64,000 nt of DNA from the NCBI GenBank assembly GCA_016717205.1, contig JADKGC010000001.1, positions 1,448,567 through 1,512,566 of the forward strand, written 5' to 3'. Under the pieces are notes generated by a model. The model was not told the origin of the DNA and did not search any database. It saw only the letters and a program-made list of their open reading frames with translations. The position numbers and the translations under genes were made by a program. Source of the DNA: Candidatus Flexifilum breve (GTDB lineage Bacteria > Chloroflexota > Anaerolineae > Aggregatilineales > Phototrophicaceae). This document shows, piece after piece, positions 16,809-25,323 of the stretch (its first letter is position 1; the number at the start of each line of letters is the position of its first letter).

Positions 16809-17745
16809 CCGGATTCCGCTGTTCGCCGCGTGGGCGAGCCTGGGCCGCGAACGCCGCAAAGAGGCGATCTCCGGCTATCTGTTCATCTCGCCGTGGCTGA
16901 TCGGCTTCATCATCTTCTTCGTCGGGCCGATCATCGCCTCGTTCATCCTCAGCTTCACGCAGTGGAACATTGTCGGCGCGCCGACGTGGGTCGGGCTGGA
17001 CAACTACGTCGACATCTTCACCAGCGATGCGCGCTTTCTGAAAGCGGTGCAGGTCACGCTGACGTATGCGCTGTTTTACCTGCCGCTGGAAGTGATCTGC
17101 GGGATCGGGCTGGCGCTGCTCATGAATCAGAAGCTGCGCGGCATCGGCGTGTTTCGCACGCTCTACTACATGCCCTACGTCGTACCCTCGGTGGCGGCGT
17201 CGCTCGTGTGGGTGTGGATGCTCAACGGGCGCTACGGCGTGATCAATACGGTGCTCAACTGGTTCGGCGCGCAAGGCCCCAACTGGCTGGAAAACCCGGC
17301 CACCATCCTGCCGAGTCTGATCATGATCGCGCTGTGGGGCGTGGGCGGCACCTCGATCATCTATCTGGCGGGCTTACAAAACATTCCCGAAGTCATGTAT
17401 GAGGCCGCAACCGTCGACGGCGCGAACCGCTGGCAGAGCTTCTTCCGCATCACCCTGCCGCTGCTCTCGCCGACGATTTTCTTTCAGCTCGTGCTCGGCT
17501 TGATCGGCGTGTTCCAGACCTTCACGCCCGCGTTCATCGCGGCGGGCGCGAACGGTGGCCCGCTGCAATCCGGCTTGTTCTACATGCTCTACGTCTACAA
17601 CCGGGGTTTCGTCACGCTGCGCATGGGTTACGCCTCGGCGCTGGCGTGGATTCTGACGATCTTCATCCTCGTGGTGACCGTAGCGGTTCTGCGCAGTTCC
17701 CGCTACTGGGTGCACTACGAAACCGACCGCAGTACGAACAGGTGA
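16801..17745 (+). CDS. Sugar-type ABC transporter permease (MalF/UgpA-like)
   Basis: 314 residues with six predicted membrane helices: GYLFISPWLIGFIIFFVGPIIASFILSF is the first. The EAA loop YEAATVDGANRWQSFFRITLPLLSPT contacts the ATPase. The CUT1 family imports oligosaccharides, glycerol-phosphate and related compounds. ATG 16801 lies inside the end of the preceding gene (8-bp overlap); the frame is open further upstream but that part is a shadow of the hydrolase. It pairs with the permease at 17747. Confidence 0.92.
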   Translation: MVSRIPLFAAWASLGRERRKEAISGYLFISPWLIGFIIFFVGPIIASFILSFTQWNIVGAPTWVGLDNYVDIFTSDARFLKAVQVTLTYALFYLPLEVICGIGLALLMNQKLRGIGVFRTLYYMPYVVPSVAASLVWVWMLNGRYGVINTVLNWFGAQGPNWLENPATILPSLIMIALWGVGGTSIIYLAGLQNIPEVMYEAATVDGANRWQSFFRITLPLLSPTIFFQLVLGLIGVFQTFTPAFIAAGANGGPLQSGLFYMLYVYNRGFVTLRMGYASALAWILTIFILVVTVAVLRSSRYWVHYETDRSTNR

Positions 17746-17746
17746 C

Positions 17747-18643
17747 ATGACTATGGCTGCAACTCAATCGTACGACCGCGGGCGCGCGCCCGCCCAGCCC
17801 ATGCGCCTGACGCCGAAGCAGGTCGAGACCATCGAAAAAGTGCTCGGCTACGCCACGCTGATCGCCGTCGCCTGCCTGCTGGTGCTGCCGCTCTACTGGA
17901 TGCTGGCGACCGCGCTCAAAACGCCGGAGCAAACCTTCGCGCTGCCGCCGGAATGGGTGCCCAACCCGATGGCGTGGGACAACTTCGTCCGCGTGTTCGA
18001 GGAAGTGCCGTTCGGGCGCTTCATCCTCAACACGGTGATCCTCGTCGCGCTCAACATCGTCGGCGAACTCTTCGCCGTGACGCTGGTCGCTTATGGCTTC
18101 GCGCGGCTGCGCTTTCCCGGGCGCAGCATCCTGTTCCTGCTCATGCTCTCCACACTCATGATCCCCTATCACGTGACGCTCGTGCCGCGCTTCATCCTGT
18201 TCTCGCGGCTCGGCTGGGTCAACACCTACCTGCCGCTGTTCGTTCCGGCGTTCACAGGCAGTTCGTTCCTGATCTTCATGGTGCGGCAGTACATGATGAG
18301 CATCCCGTTCGACCTCGACGAAGCCGCCTACATCGACGGGGCGAGCCGCCTGCAGGTCTTCTGGCACGTGATTCTGCCGCTCTCGCGTCCGGCGCTCGTG
18401 CTGGTAGTGGTCTTCACGTTCGTCGGCGTGTGGAACGACTTCCTCCAGCCGCTGATCTACCTGAACGACCCGAATCTCTTCACCATCTCGCTGGGGCTGA
18501 GCTTTTTCCAGGATGTGCGCGACACCAACTGGAACTTGCTCATGGCGGGCTCACTCATGGCCTCGATCCCGCCGCTGCTCCTGTTCTTTTTCGCGCAACG
18601 CCAGTTGATTGGAGGCATCGCTATTGAAGGGTTGAAAGGCTAA
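17747..18643 (+). CDS. Sugar-type ABC transporter permease (MalG/UgpE-like)
   Basis: 298 residues, six helices after a cytoplasmic N-terminus of about 35 residues. The EAA motif DEAAYIDGASRLQVFWHVILPLSRPAL is intact, and LKTPEQTFALPPEWVPNPMAWDNF is the usual region after helix 1. It starts 1 bp after the MalF-like gene. No ATPase gene is nearby, so a shared MsmK/UgpC-type ATPase encoded elsewhere is expected. Confidence 0.92.
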   Translation: MTMAATQSYDRGRAPAQPMRLTPKQVETIEKVLGYATLIAVACLLVLPLYWMLATALKTPEQTFALPPEWVPNPMAWDNFVRVFEEVPFGRFILNTVILVALNIVGELFAVTLVAYGFARLRFPGRSILFLLMLSTLMIPYHVTLVPRFILFSRLGWVNTYLPLFVPAFTGSSFLIFMVRQYMMSIPFDLDEAAYIDGASRLQVFWHVILPLSRPALVLVVVFTFVGVWNDFLQPLIYLNDPNLFTISLGLSFFQDVRDTNWNLLMAGSLMASIPPLLLFFFAQRQLIGGIAIEGLKG

Positions 18644-18689
18644 TGGGTAATTTTTCGTCACTCAAGAAAGGCATTCTGGAGGAAACAAG

Positions 18690-19985
18690 ATGAAGAAGAC
18701 TTTTGTGCTCGTATTGCTATTGGTGCTCCTCATTCCGGCTCTGGGCATTACTGCGCAGGACCAGCCCGTTACCATCATCAACTGGTGGGCAACGGAACGT
18801 GGCCGTGATACCGCCGCCACACGCGAACTGCATTTCCAGATGGCGCGCGCCTTTGAAGCGGCGAACCCCGGCACACAGGTCGCCATTTCACTGTATCCGA
18901 GCCGTGGCTTTGCCACGCGCGTGCTGACCGCGATTGCAGCGGGCGAAGGCCCGGACGTGTGGTATCACTACTACGCGCCGGATATCGCCGCGCAGGGTTT
19001 CCTCGAAGACCTGACCCCCTACCTCGAAGCATCGGATGTGGACGCGGGCTGGTTTGAGAGCGCCGCTCGCCGCGGTGTGTATCAGGGTCGCACGTACGGC
19101 GCGCCGCGGGATGCCGTCGCCGGGTTCATCGCCTACAACAAGGACATCTTTGACGCGGCTGGCATGGCGTACCCCGAAGCGGGCTGGACGGTCGAGGACT
19201 TCCGGCAGACCGCCATCGCGCTGACCGATGTCGACAACGGCATCTATGGCGTGGGTGGCATTGAAGGCGGCGAAGGCTGCCTGATGTGGTCGCCGTTCTC
19301 GTTCAATCTCGGCGCGGAACTCACCAGCGAAGATGGCCGCACGGTCACGGGTTACATGGACACGCCGGAAGCCATCGCGGCAATGGGCTGGTGCTTGGGT
19401 TTGGTGACCGAAGATCAGGTGGCGACTCCCGCCTCAATGGGCGAGCAGTTCGGCGAGCAGACGTTCATGTCGGGCGACGTGGCGCTGCAGACGGTCTCCG
19501 ACTGGGAAATCCCCGCGCTGCTGGAATCGGGCATCAATTTTGGCGTGGTCGCGCCGCCGAGCTTCACCGCCGACAGCGCGGTCGTCCCGTGGGCGGACTC
19601 CTACATGTACTATATGTGGAGCGGCAGCGACAACAAAGACGCTGCGTGGAAGCTGATCGAATATCTGACCGGCCCCGAAGCCCAGCGTATGGCGGCGGAA
19701 GCTGGCGTGTGGACGCCCAATGGCCCAGCGATCTGGGAAGAACTCGGCTGGAACACCGACCCGATCAAGAGCGTGTCCTATGATCAACTCGTCAACTCGA
19801 CGCTCACGCCCAACTACCTGCGCAGCCAGTTCTTCTTTGACTGCGTGTACCCGGCGCTCGGCGACGTACGCACCCGCTGGATTGAAGGCGGCGAACGTGA
19901 TCTCGAAGCCATGATGACCGAAGCAACCGCGACGGCGCAAGCCTGCCTCGACGACAGCTATTCGGCGCTGCCTGAAGGCTCGTAA
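18690..19985 (+). CDS. Extracellular solute-binding protein, CUT1 type
   Basis: 431 residues, family 1 binding protein. Residues 1-22 are a Sec signal (MKKTFVLVLLLVLLIPALGITAQ) without an obvious lipobox Cys. ITIINWWATE-like opening (here TIINWWATERGRD), FEAANPGTQVAISLYPSRGFATRVLTAIAAGEGPDVWYHYY and TWTPNGP-like C-terminal features mark the fold. GGAGG lies 8 nt before the start. It delivers the substrate to the two permeases just upstream. The substrate cannot be read from sequence; the many Trp and Tyr in the cleft-facing segments suit a sugar. Confidence 0.92.
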   Translation: MKKTFVLVLLLVLLIPALGITAQDQPVTIINWWATERGRDTAATRELHFQMARAFEAANPGTQVAISLYPSRGFATRVLTAIAAGEGPDVWYHYYAPDIAAQGFLEDLTPYLEASDVDAGWFESAARRGVYQGRTYGAPRDAVAGFIAYNKDIFDAAGMAYPEAGWTVEDFRQTAIALTDVDNGIYGVGGIEGGEGCLMWSPFSFNLGAELTSEDGRTVTGYMDTPEAIAAMGWCLGLVTEDQVATPASMGEQFGEQTFMSGDVALQTVSDWEIPALLESGINFGVVAPPSFTADSAVVPWADSYMYYMWSGSDNKDAAWKLIEYLTGPEAQRMAAEAGVWTPNGPAIWEELGWNTDPIKSVSYDQLVNSTLTPNYLRSQFFFDCVYPALGDVRTRWIEGGERDLEAMMTEATATAQACLDDSYSALPEGS

Positions 19986-19990
19986 GTTTC

Positions 19991-20078
19991 TCAGCCTCAC
20001 CCCCATCCCCCTCTCCGAGCGGAGAGGGGGTAATATTAAGCCCCTCGCCCTTGGGAGAGGGGTTTGGGGTGAGGCGAA
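19991..20078. repeat. C/G-rich double hairpin repeat
   Basis: CCTCACCCCCATCCCCCTCT with a GAGCGGAGAGGGGG partner, followed by CCCCTCGCCCTTGGGAGAGG and a GGGGTGAGG end. Same family as the unit at 7427. It sits between the binding-protein gene and the second hydrolase and may act as a terminator or processing site. Confidence 0.6.
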
Positions 20079-20116
20079 ATTTCTAGAAAGTTTCCTTACG
20101 TTATGAATGTGACCCT

Positions 20117-22228
20117 ATGACCCTTCCCCCGGATTACGAAAATCGCGTGTATGCTGGCTGGCTCGGCAAGTGCATCGGCGTGCGCTTCGGCGCGCCCATC
20201 GAGAATTGGACGTATGAGGACATCCGCGACAACCTCGGCGAACTGACCACCTACGTCCGCGAAGATCAGGGCAAAATCTTCAAGCCAGACGATGATACCG
20301 CCGTGCCGATGGTGCTGATCCGCGCGCTGCAGGATTACGGTCCCGACCCCACACCGCAGCAGTTCGGCGACACGCTGCTCAACTACCTCGGGGACCAGCA
20401 CGGCACCTTCTGGTGGGGCGGCTACGGCGTCTCGACCGAGCACACCGCCTACCTGAACCTCGCCAACGGCATCCCCGCGCCGCGCTCAGGTTCGATTGCG
20501 CAGAACGGCGCGACCGTCGCGGAGCAAATTGGCGGGCAGATTTTCAGCGATATCTGGGGCTGGGTCGCGCCGAACGATCCCACTCGCGCGGCGGATCTGG
20601 CGGCGAAAGCATCGAGCGTCACCCACGATGGGAACGGCATTTACGGCGGGCGCTTCATCGCCGGGCTGGTGAGCGCAGCTTTCACCGAACGCGACCCGCT
20701 CAAGCTGCTGCAAACGGGTTTGTCGCTCATCCCCGCGGACAGCGACTACGCCCGCGTCGTCAACGCCATGATCGCTTGGCACCGTGAGCACCCGGACGAT
20801 TGGCGCGCTGCCTTTGCCCACCTCAAAGCGCATTTCGGCTATGACCGTTACGGTGGCGTGGTGCACATCATCCCGAACGCGGGCGTGATCGCGCTCGGCT
20901 TGCTCTATGGCGGCGGCGATTTTTCGCGCACGCTGCAAATCACCAACATGTGCGGCTGGGACACCGATTGCAACGTCGGCAACGTTGGCGCGATTATGGG
21001 GACGGCGCTCGGCGTCGAGGGCATCGACGAGTCGTGGCGCATCCCGATCAACGACCTGCTGATCGCGTCAAGCTTGATCGGCACACGCAACCTAATCACG
21101 ATTCCGCAGTGTGTGGACTTGTTCGTCAGTTTAGCGAAAGACGCAGACGGCGAAAAGCGTCTTCTCCCCTCCCTGAATTCGGGGAGGGGCGGGGGTGGGG
21201 TTGAATCTACGCCACGTTACCACTTCCATTACCCCGGCTCGACCAACAACTTCTCGGGGCGCGGGGAACGTGGACGCGCAATTCATCTGGCGAATCACGA
21301 GGGCACGCTGCGCACAAGCATCCGCAAGCTCAACAAAAAAGGCGAGATTCGCGTCTTCACGTGCACGTATTACCGCCCCTCCGAGTTGAGCGGCAACTTC
21401 TACGAAGCCTGTTTCACGCCGCTGATCGCGCCCGGTCAAGTGATCGAAGCCCGGGTGCGGATCAATAAAAAGGCACCCGATACAATCCATGCAGCGATCT
21501 ATGTCCACGACGCCAATTCCGGCGACGATCATCAAGCGCAAGCCGAACCGCTGACGCCAGGTGAATGGTACACGCTGCGCTGGCAGGTACCGTGGATGGA
21601 AGATCAGTGCCTCTCAGAAGTGGGCATCGTGCTGCATAACTTAGGCGAAGTATGGGAAACGGGCAGTTTCTATCTCGAATCGTTGGATTGGTCGGGCAAG
21701 CCCGATTGCCTGACTAACTTCCAGAAAGAGCGTTCTGAATCCGGCGGCATCAGCCAATGGACGCGCCTGCGCGGTTACTGGCGGTTGGAAGACGGCGCGT
21801 ATCACGGCAGCGGCGTTGGGGAATGCGAGTCGTATTCTGGGGATAGCGAGTGGTCAAATTACGCGCTCGAAGTGGCGCTCGTGCCGCTGATCGGTGACCA
21901 TCATAACATCCATGTGCGCGTGCAGGGCGCGCTGCGGAGCTATGCCTTCGGGCTTGCGCCGAATGGCTGCGTCGCCTTGTACAAGAAGGACAAAACCTAT
22001 CAGCCAGTCGCGACTGCGCCGTTCGCATGGCAGTCCAACACCCCCTATACCTTGCGTTTGACTGTGAAAGACAACACGCTGACGGCGACTGTCACTGCGC
22101 CGGATGGAGCCGCTCAAACGCTCACGTGGGCCGATGATCTCCGCGATTACCAGCACGGGCAAATCGGCTTATCGACGTGGCACGGCGGCCACACCCGCTT
22201 CGAATCAGTTCGGTTGACACCAACATGA
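20117..22228 (+). CDS. ADP-ribosylglycohydrolase with C-terminal lectin-like domain
   Basis: 703 residues in two parts. Residues 5-345 are a second ADP-ribosylglycohydrolase, with KPDDDTAVP (D58-D60) and CGWDTDCNVG (D282, D284) as metal-site motifs. Residues 365-703 look like beta-sandwich modules: the last 180 (QWTRLRGYWRLEDGAYHGSG ... YQHGQIGLSTWHGGHTRFESVRL) resemble laminin-G/3-keto-disaccharide-hydrolase-like folds. The joint (residues about 348-364, LLPSLNSGRGGGG) is encoded by a copy of the C/G-rich intergenic repeat, inserted in frame. No signal peptide, so it should be cytoplasmic. The stop overlaps the next start by 4 bp. Confidence 0.85.
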   Translation: MTLPPDYENRVYAGWLGKCIGVRFGAPIENWTYEDIRDNLGELTTYVREDQGKIFKPDDDTAVPMVLIRALQDYGPDPTPQQFGDTLLNYLGDQHGTFWWGGYGVSTEHTAYLNLANGIPAPRSGSIAQNGATVAEQIGGQIFSDIWGWVAPNDPTRAADLAAKASSVTHDGNGIYGGRFIAGLVSAAFTERDPLKLLQTGLSLIPADSDYARVVNAMIAWHREHPDDWRAAFAHLKAHFGYDRYGGVVHIIPNAGVIALGLLYGGGDFSRTLQITNMCGWDTDCNVGNVGAIMGTALGVEGIDESWRIPINDLLIASSLIGTRNLITIPQCVDLFVSLAKDADGEKRLLPSLNSGRGGGGVESTPRYHFHYPGSTNNFSGRGERGRAIHLANHEGTLRTSIRKLNKKGEIRVFTCTYYRPSELSGNFYEACFTPLIAPGQVIEARVRINKKAPDTIHAAIYVHDANSGDDHQAQAEPLTPGEWYTLRWQVPWMEDQCLSEVGIVLHNLGEVWETGSFYLESLDWSGKPDCLTNFQKERSESGGISQWTRLRGYWRLEDGAYHGSGVGECESYSGDSEWSNYALEVALVPLIGDHHNIHVRVQGALRSYAFGLAPNGCVALYKKDKTYQPVATAPFAWQSNTPYTLRLTVKDNTLTATVTAPDGAAQTLTWADDLRDYQHGQIGLSTWHGGHTRFESVRLTPT
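21160..21205. repeat. C/G-rich repeat inside a coding sequence
   Basis: TCCCCTCCCTGAATTCGGGG followed by AGGGGCGGGGGTGGGGTT, almost identical to the copy at 9978-10018. It lies in frame between the two domains of the hydrolase gene at 20117. Confidence 0.75.
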
Positions 22229-23646
22229 CACGTTTACACGAATACCAAGGCAAAGACATCCTCCGGCAGTTCGGCATTCCTGTGCCCAAAGGCGCGGCGG
22301 TCGCCACGCCGAATGAGGCGCGCCTGCTGGCGATTGGCATTGGGGGTCCGGTCGTCATCAAGGCGCAGGCGTGGGTGACCGGGCGCGCCGGGCAAAACCT
22401 GATCCACTTCGCCGATTCACCCGACGAAACCGCGGCCATCGCTGCCGATCTTCTGGGGCGACAGGTGGGCAACTTCCGCGTCGACCGGATTCTGGTCGAG
22501 GAGCGGCTGAAGCTGACACGTGAGTTTTACGTCGGCGTGATCGTCGACGATGCGGCGCGCGCCCCGGTCGTAATCTTCAGCAGCCGGGGCGGTACGGGCA
22601 TCGAAGTGATCGCGGCGGAGCACCCCGACCAGGTCGCGCGGCAGGTGGTCGATATTCGCCTCGGTCTGCGCGAATTTGAGGCGCGCGATCTCGTGCGGCG
22701 CACGGGCATTGACGGCGATTTGCAGACCCAGCTTGCCGCGTTCCTGCCAAAGTTCTACACGGCGGCGCGGACGTACGAAGCGCGCACCGCGGAGATCAAC
22801 CCGCTGGCGCTCACCGCGAGCGGCGAACTGGTCGCGCTGGATGCCCGCTTCACGATTGACGATTACGCCGTCTACCGCCACCCGGATCTCGGCATTGAGA
22901 TCGCCCGTGAGTTCGACCGCCCGCCGACCGATCTCGAAAAGATCGCGTGGAACGTCGAGAAGAATGACTATCGCGGCACGTTCTATTTCATCCAGATGCA
23001 GATGGACTTCCGAGTCTACCGCGCGGCGCGGATTATCCTCAGCCAGCAGGGCATCGACGGCTATTACGCGGGCGGGAGCGGCGTCGCCAGTCAGGAGCAG
23101 TTCCATTCCGCGCGCGGGCTGGTCAAGGCGTTCATGGACGAGCAGTTGAACGTCCCCGCCGTGCTGCGCGTGGGCGGCAACGCCGAAGATCAGGCGAAAG
23201 CCATTCTGCTGCGTGCGAACGGGGCCTTCCCCGCACCCATCGAAGCGTATGGCCGCGATGACTCCCCCGATTCTTGCGTAGAGCGACTGCAAACCCTCGT
23301 AGACAGCTATACCCCTGCCGAAAATCCGCCGCCGCGCCCGCCCTTCGCGCCGCAGGAGCCGTACAGCTTCGCGACGGTCACGGGCGGCACGGTGACCTAT
23401 GATCATGCCGTGTGCCGCACCTGTGTCAGCAAAGCCTGCGTGCAGACCTGCGTGCCGCAAATCCTCTCGGTCGTCAATGATGTGCCCGTGCTCAACATTG
23501 CGCCGGAACAGGCGAAAAAAGGCGGCTGCACCGAATGTCTGGCGTGTGAGGTTGAATGCCATTTCCTGGGCAACCGGGGCGGGCGCATTTTCCTGCCCAT
23601 CGCCGGACTGCCGGATGTAGGGGGCAACGATGTCCATTCTGATTGA
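22225..23646 (+). CDS. Succinyl-CoA-synthetase-beta/ATP-citrate-lyase-beta-like protein fused to ferredoxin domain
   Basis: 473 residues. Residues 1-375 are an ATP-grasp SucC/AclB-type subunit (RLHEYQGKDILRQFGIPVPKG, the glutamate-bearing EINPLALTASGELVALDARF, and a CoA-ligase region GGSGVASQEQFHSARGL ... LRVGGNAEDQAKAIL). Residues 390-473 form a 2[4Fe-4S] ferredoxin-like tail with C397-x2-C400-x4-C405-x3-C409 and C435-x2-C438-x2-C441-x3-C445, resembling FixX. ATG 22225 overlaps the previous stop (ATGA) and the next gene overlaps by 17 bp, so the two subunits are probably made together. The tail is unexpected in this enzyme family and suggests a redox link or a structural role. Confidence 0.85.
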   Translation: MTRLHEYQGKDILRQFGIPVPKGAAVATPNEARLLAIGIGGPVVIKAQAWVTGRAGQNLIHFADSPDETAAIAADLLGRQVGNFRVDRILVEERLKLTREFYVGVIVDDAARAPVVIFSSRGGTGIEVIAAEHPDQVARQVVDIRLGLREFEARDLVRRTGIDGDLQTQLAAFLPKFYTAARTYEARTAEINPLALTASGELVALDARFTIDDYAVYRHPDLGIEIAREFDRPPTDLEKIAWNVEKNDYRGTFYFIQMQMDFRVYRAARIILSQQGIDGYYAGGSGVASQEQFHSARGLVKAFMDEQLNVPAVLRVGGNAEDQAKAILLRANGAFPAPIEAYGRDDSPDSCVERLQTLVDSYTPAENPPPRPPFAPQEPYSFATVTGGTVTYDHAVCRTCVSKACVQTCVPQILSVVNDVPVLNIAPEQAKKGGCTECLACEVECHFLGNRGGRIFLPIAGLPDVGGNDVHSD

Positions 23647-25321
23647 TCCCGACAAGCGCGTCCTCATTCAGGGCATCACCGGGCGTGAAGGTCTAACCCG
23701 CGCGCGGCTGATGCGCGGCTACCATACGCAGGTGGTCGCGGGCGTGACCCCCGGCAAAGGCGGCGCAGATGCCGAAGGCGTCCCCGTGTTCGACTCAGTG
23801 CGCGGCGCGTGGGAAGCGGTCGGCAGCATCGACATTAGCGTGCTGTTCGTCCCCGCGGCGCTCGTCAAAAATGCGGCGCTGGAAGCCATCGACGCGGGCG
23901 TCAAGCTCCTCGTGATCGTGCCGGATCGCGTGCCCATCTACGATGTGCTGGAAATCGACAGCGCGGCGCGGGCGGCAGGCGCGCAGTTCATCGGGCCGAA
24001 TACGCTCGGTGTGCTCAGCCCGGATCGCGGTGTGCTCGGTATGATGGGCGGGCAGGCGGCCAGCGCGAAGGACTGGTTCTTTCCCGGCCCGGTCGGTGTG
24101 ACCAGCCGCAGCGGCGGCATGACCACCAGCACCGCCTACTATCTCGCCCAAGCGGGCATCGGCGCATCGACGCTCGTGCACGTCGGCGGCGACGCCATCG
24201 TCGGCCTGCCGCACGCCGAAGTCCTCAAGCTGTTTCAGGCCGATCCGCAAACCGAAGCGGTCGTGATGTTCGGTGAGATCGGCACGTCGCAGGAAGAAGC
24301 CGCCGCCGCGCTGATCGAGTCGGGGGCGTTCACCAAGCCGCTGATCGCTTATATCGGCGGGAAGGCGGCGAAAAGTGGGACGCGCTTCAGCCATGCGGGC
24401 GCGATCATCGAAGGCGACCGCGGCACGCACGCCAGCAAAGTCGCGCGCCTGCGCGAGGTCGGCGCACACATCGTCGAGTCGTTCGCGGACATCCCCCGCG
24501 TGAGCGCGAACATCGTCCAACCGCGAAAGGTCATCCCCGTGAGCAAACCGGAACCCGATGAGGCGAGTCTGCACTGGAAGACGGCGATCACCGACATCAA
24601 GCCCAACGAGATTCGCCTGCGCGGACGGCGCATCGACGAATTGATGGGGCGCGTCTCCTTCAGTCAGGCGATCTATCTCGCGCTGACAGGCGATCTCCCG
24701 TCCGAACCGGTTGGGCGGCTGCTCGATGCGCTGCTCGTCTCCTCGCTGGACCACGGCGCGAGTCCGCCGTCGGCACTGGCGGCGCGGACGTCGGCCAGCA
24801 CGGGCGCGCCGATCAATGCGGCGGTGGCAGTCGGGCTGTTGAGCATCAACAAGCACCACGGCGGCGCGGTCGAAGACTGCATGCGCCTGATTCAGTCCGC
24901 GCTCGATCTCGCCCACGCTGAGAATCTCAGTTCCGATGCAGCGGCGGATAAGCTGGTCGAAGCCAAGCGCGCGGCGAAAGCCCGCCTGCCCGGTTTCGGG
25001 CACCGCATCCACACCGCTGACCCGCGCACCGCCCGCCTGCTCGATCTCGCCGCCGAAGCGGGCGTCGCCGGGGAGGCCGTGACGATGGTCGCCGCGCTGC
25101 GTGATGCGTGGGCGCGGCAGTCCGGCAAGCCGCTGCCGATCAATGTGGACGGCGCGATGGCGGCGGTGCTCCTCGACCTGCACATCCCCATTGAACTGGG
25201 CAACACCTTCTTTATGATGGCGCGCGTACCGGGCTTAGTCGCGCACGTTTACGAAGAGCAGACACGCGAGCGCCCCATGCGTCGCATTCACCCGACCGAT
25301 CATGAGTACGATGGACAGTGA
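23630..25321 (+). CDS. Succinyl-CoA-synthetase-alpha fused to citryl-CoA lyase domain (ATP-citrate-lyase-like)
   Basis: 563 residues. Residues 1-300 are SucD-like: SILIDPDKRVLIQGITGREG opens the CoA-binding Rossmann domain and FSHAGAIIEG carries the phospho-histidine. Residues 310-563 are citrate-synthase/citryl-CoA-lyase-like, with SLDHGASPPSALAAR, NKHHGGAVEDC and GFGHRIHTADPRT supplying the usual catalytic residues, then LPINVDGAMAAVLLDL. This is the domain order of ATP-citrate lyase, whose reaction is citrate + CoA + ATP to acetyl-CoA + oxaloacetate. In this catabolic operon another 2-hydroxy-acid-type substrate is possible. The annotation of the fold is firm; the substrate is inferred. 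Confidence 0.85.
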   Translation: MSILIDPDKRVLIQGITGREGLTRARLMRGYHTQVVAGVTPGKGGADAEGVPVFDSVRGAWEAVGSIDISVLFVPAALVKNAALEAIDAGVKLLVIVPDRVPIYDVLEIDSAARAAGAQFIGPNTLGVLSPDRGVLGMMGGQAASAKDWFFPGPVGVTSRSGGMTTSTAYYLAQAGIGASTLVHVGGDAIVGLPHAEVLKLFQADPQTEAVVMFGEIGTSQEEAAAALIESGAFTKPLIAYIGGKAAKSGTRFSHAGAIIEGDRGTHASKVARLREVGAHIVESFADIPRVSANIVQPRKVIPVSKPEPDEASLHWKTAITDIKPNEIRLRGRRIDELMGRVSFSQAIYLALTGDLPSEPVGRLLDALLVSSLDHGASPPSALAARTSASTGAPINAAVAVGLLSINKHHGGAVEDCMRLIQSALDLAHAENLSSDAAADKLVEAKRAAKARLPGFGHRIHTADPRTARLLDLAAEAGVAGEAVTMVAALRDAWARQSGKPLPINVDGAMAAVLLDLHIPIELGNTFFMMARVPGLVAHVYEEQTRERPMRRIHPTDHEYDGQ

Positions 25322-25323
25322 CC

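Noticed and set aside
22417..25183. Long minus-strand frames opposite the citrate-lyase-like genes
   Set aside because: Shadow frames of the overlapping subunit genes; no domains seen.
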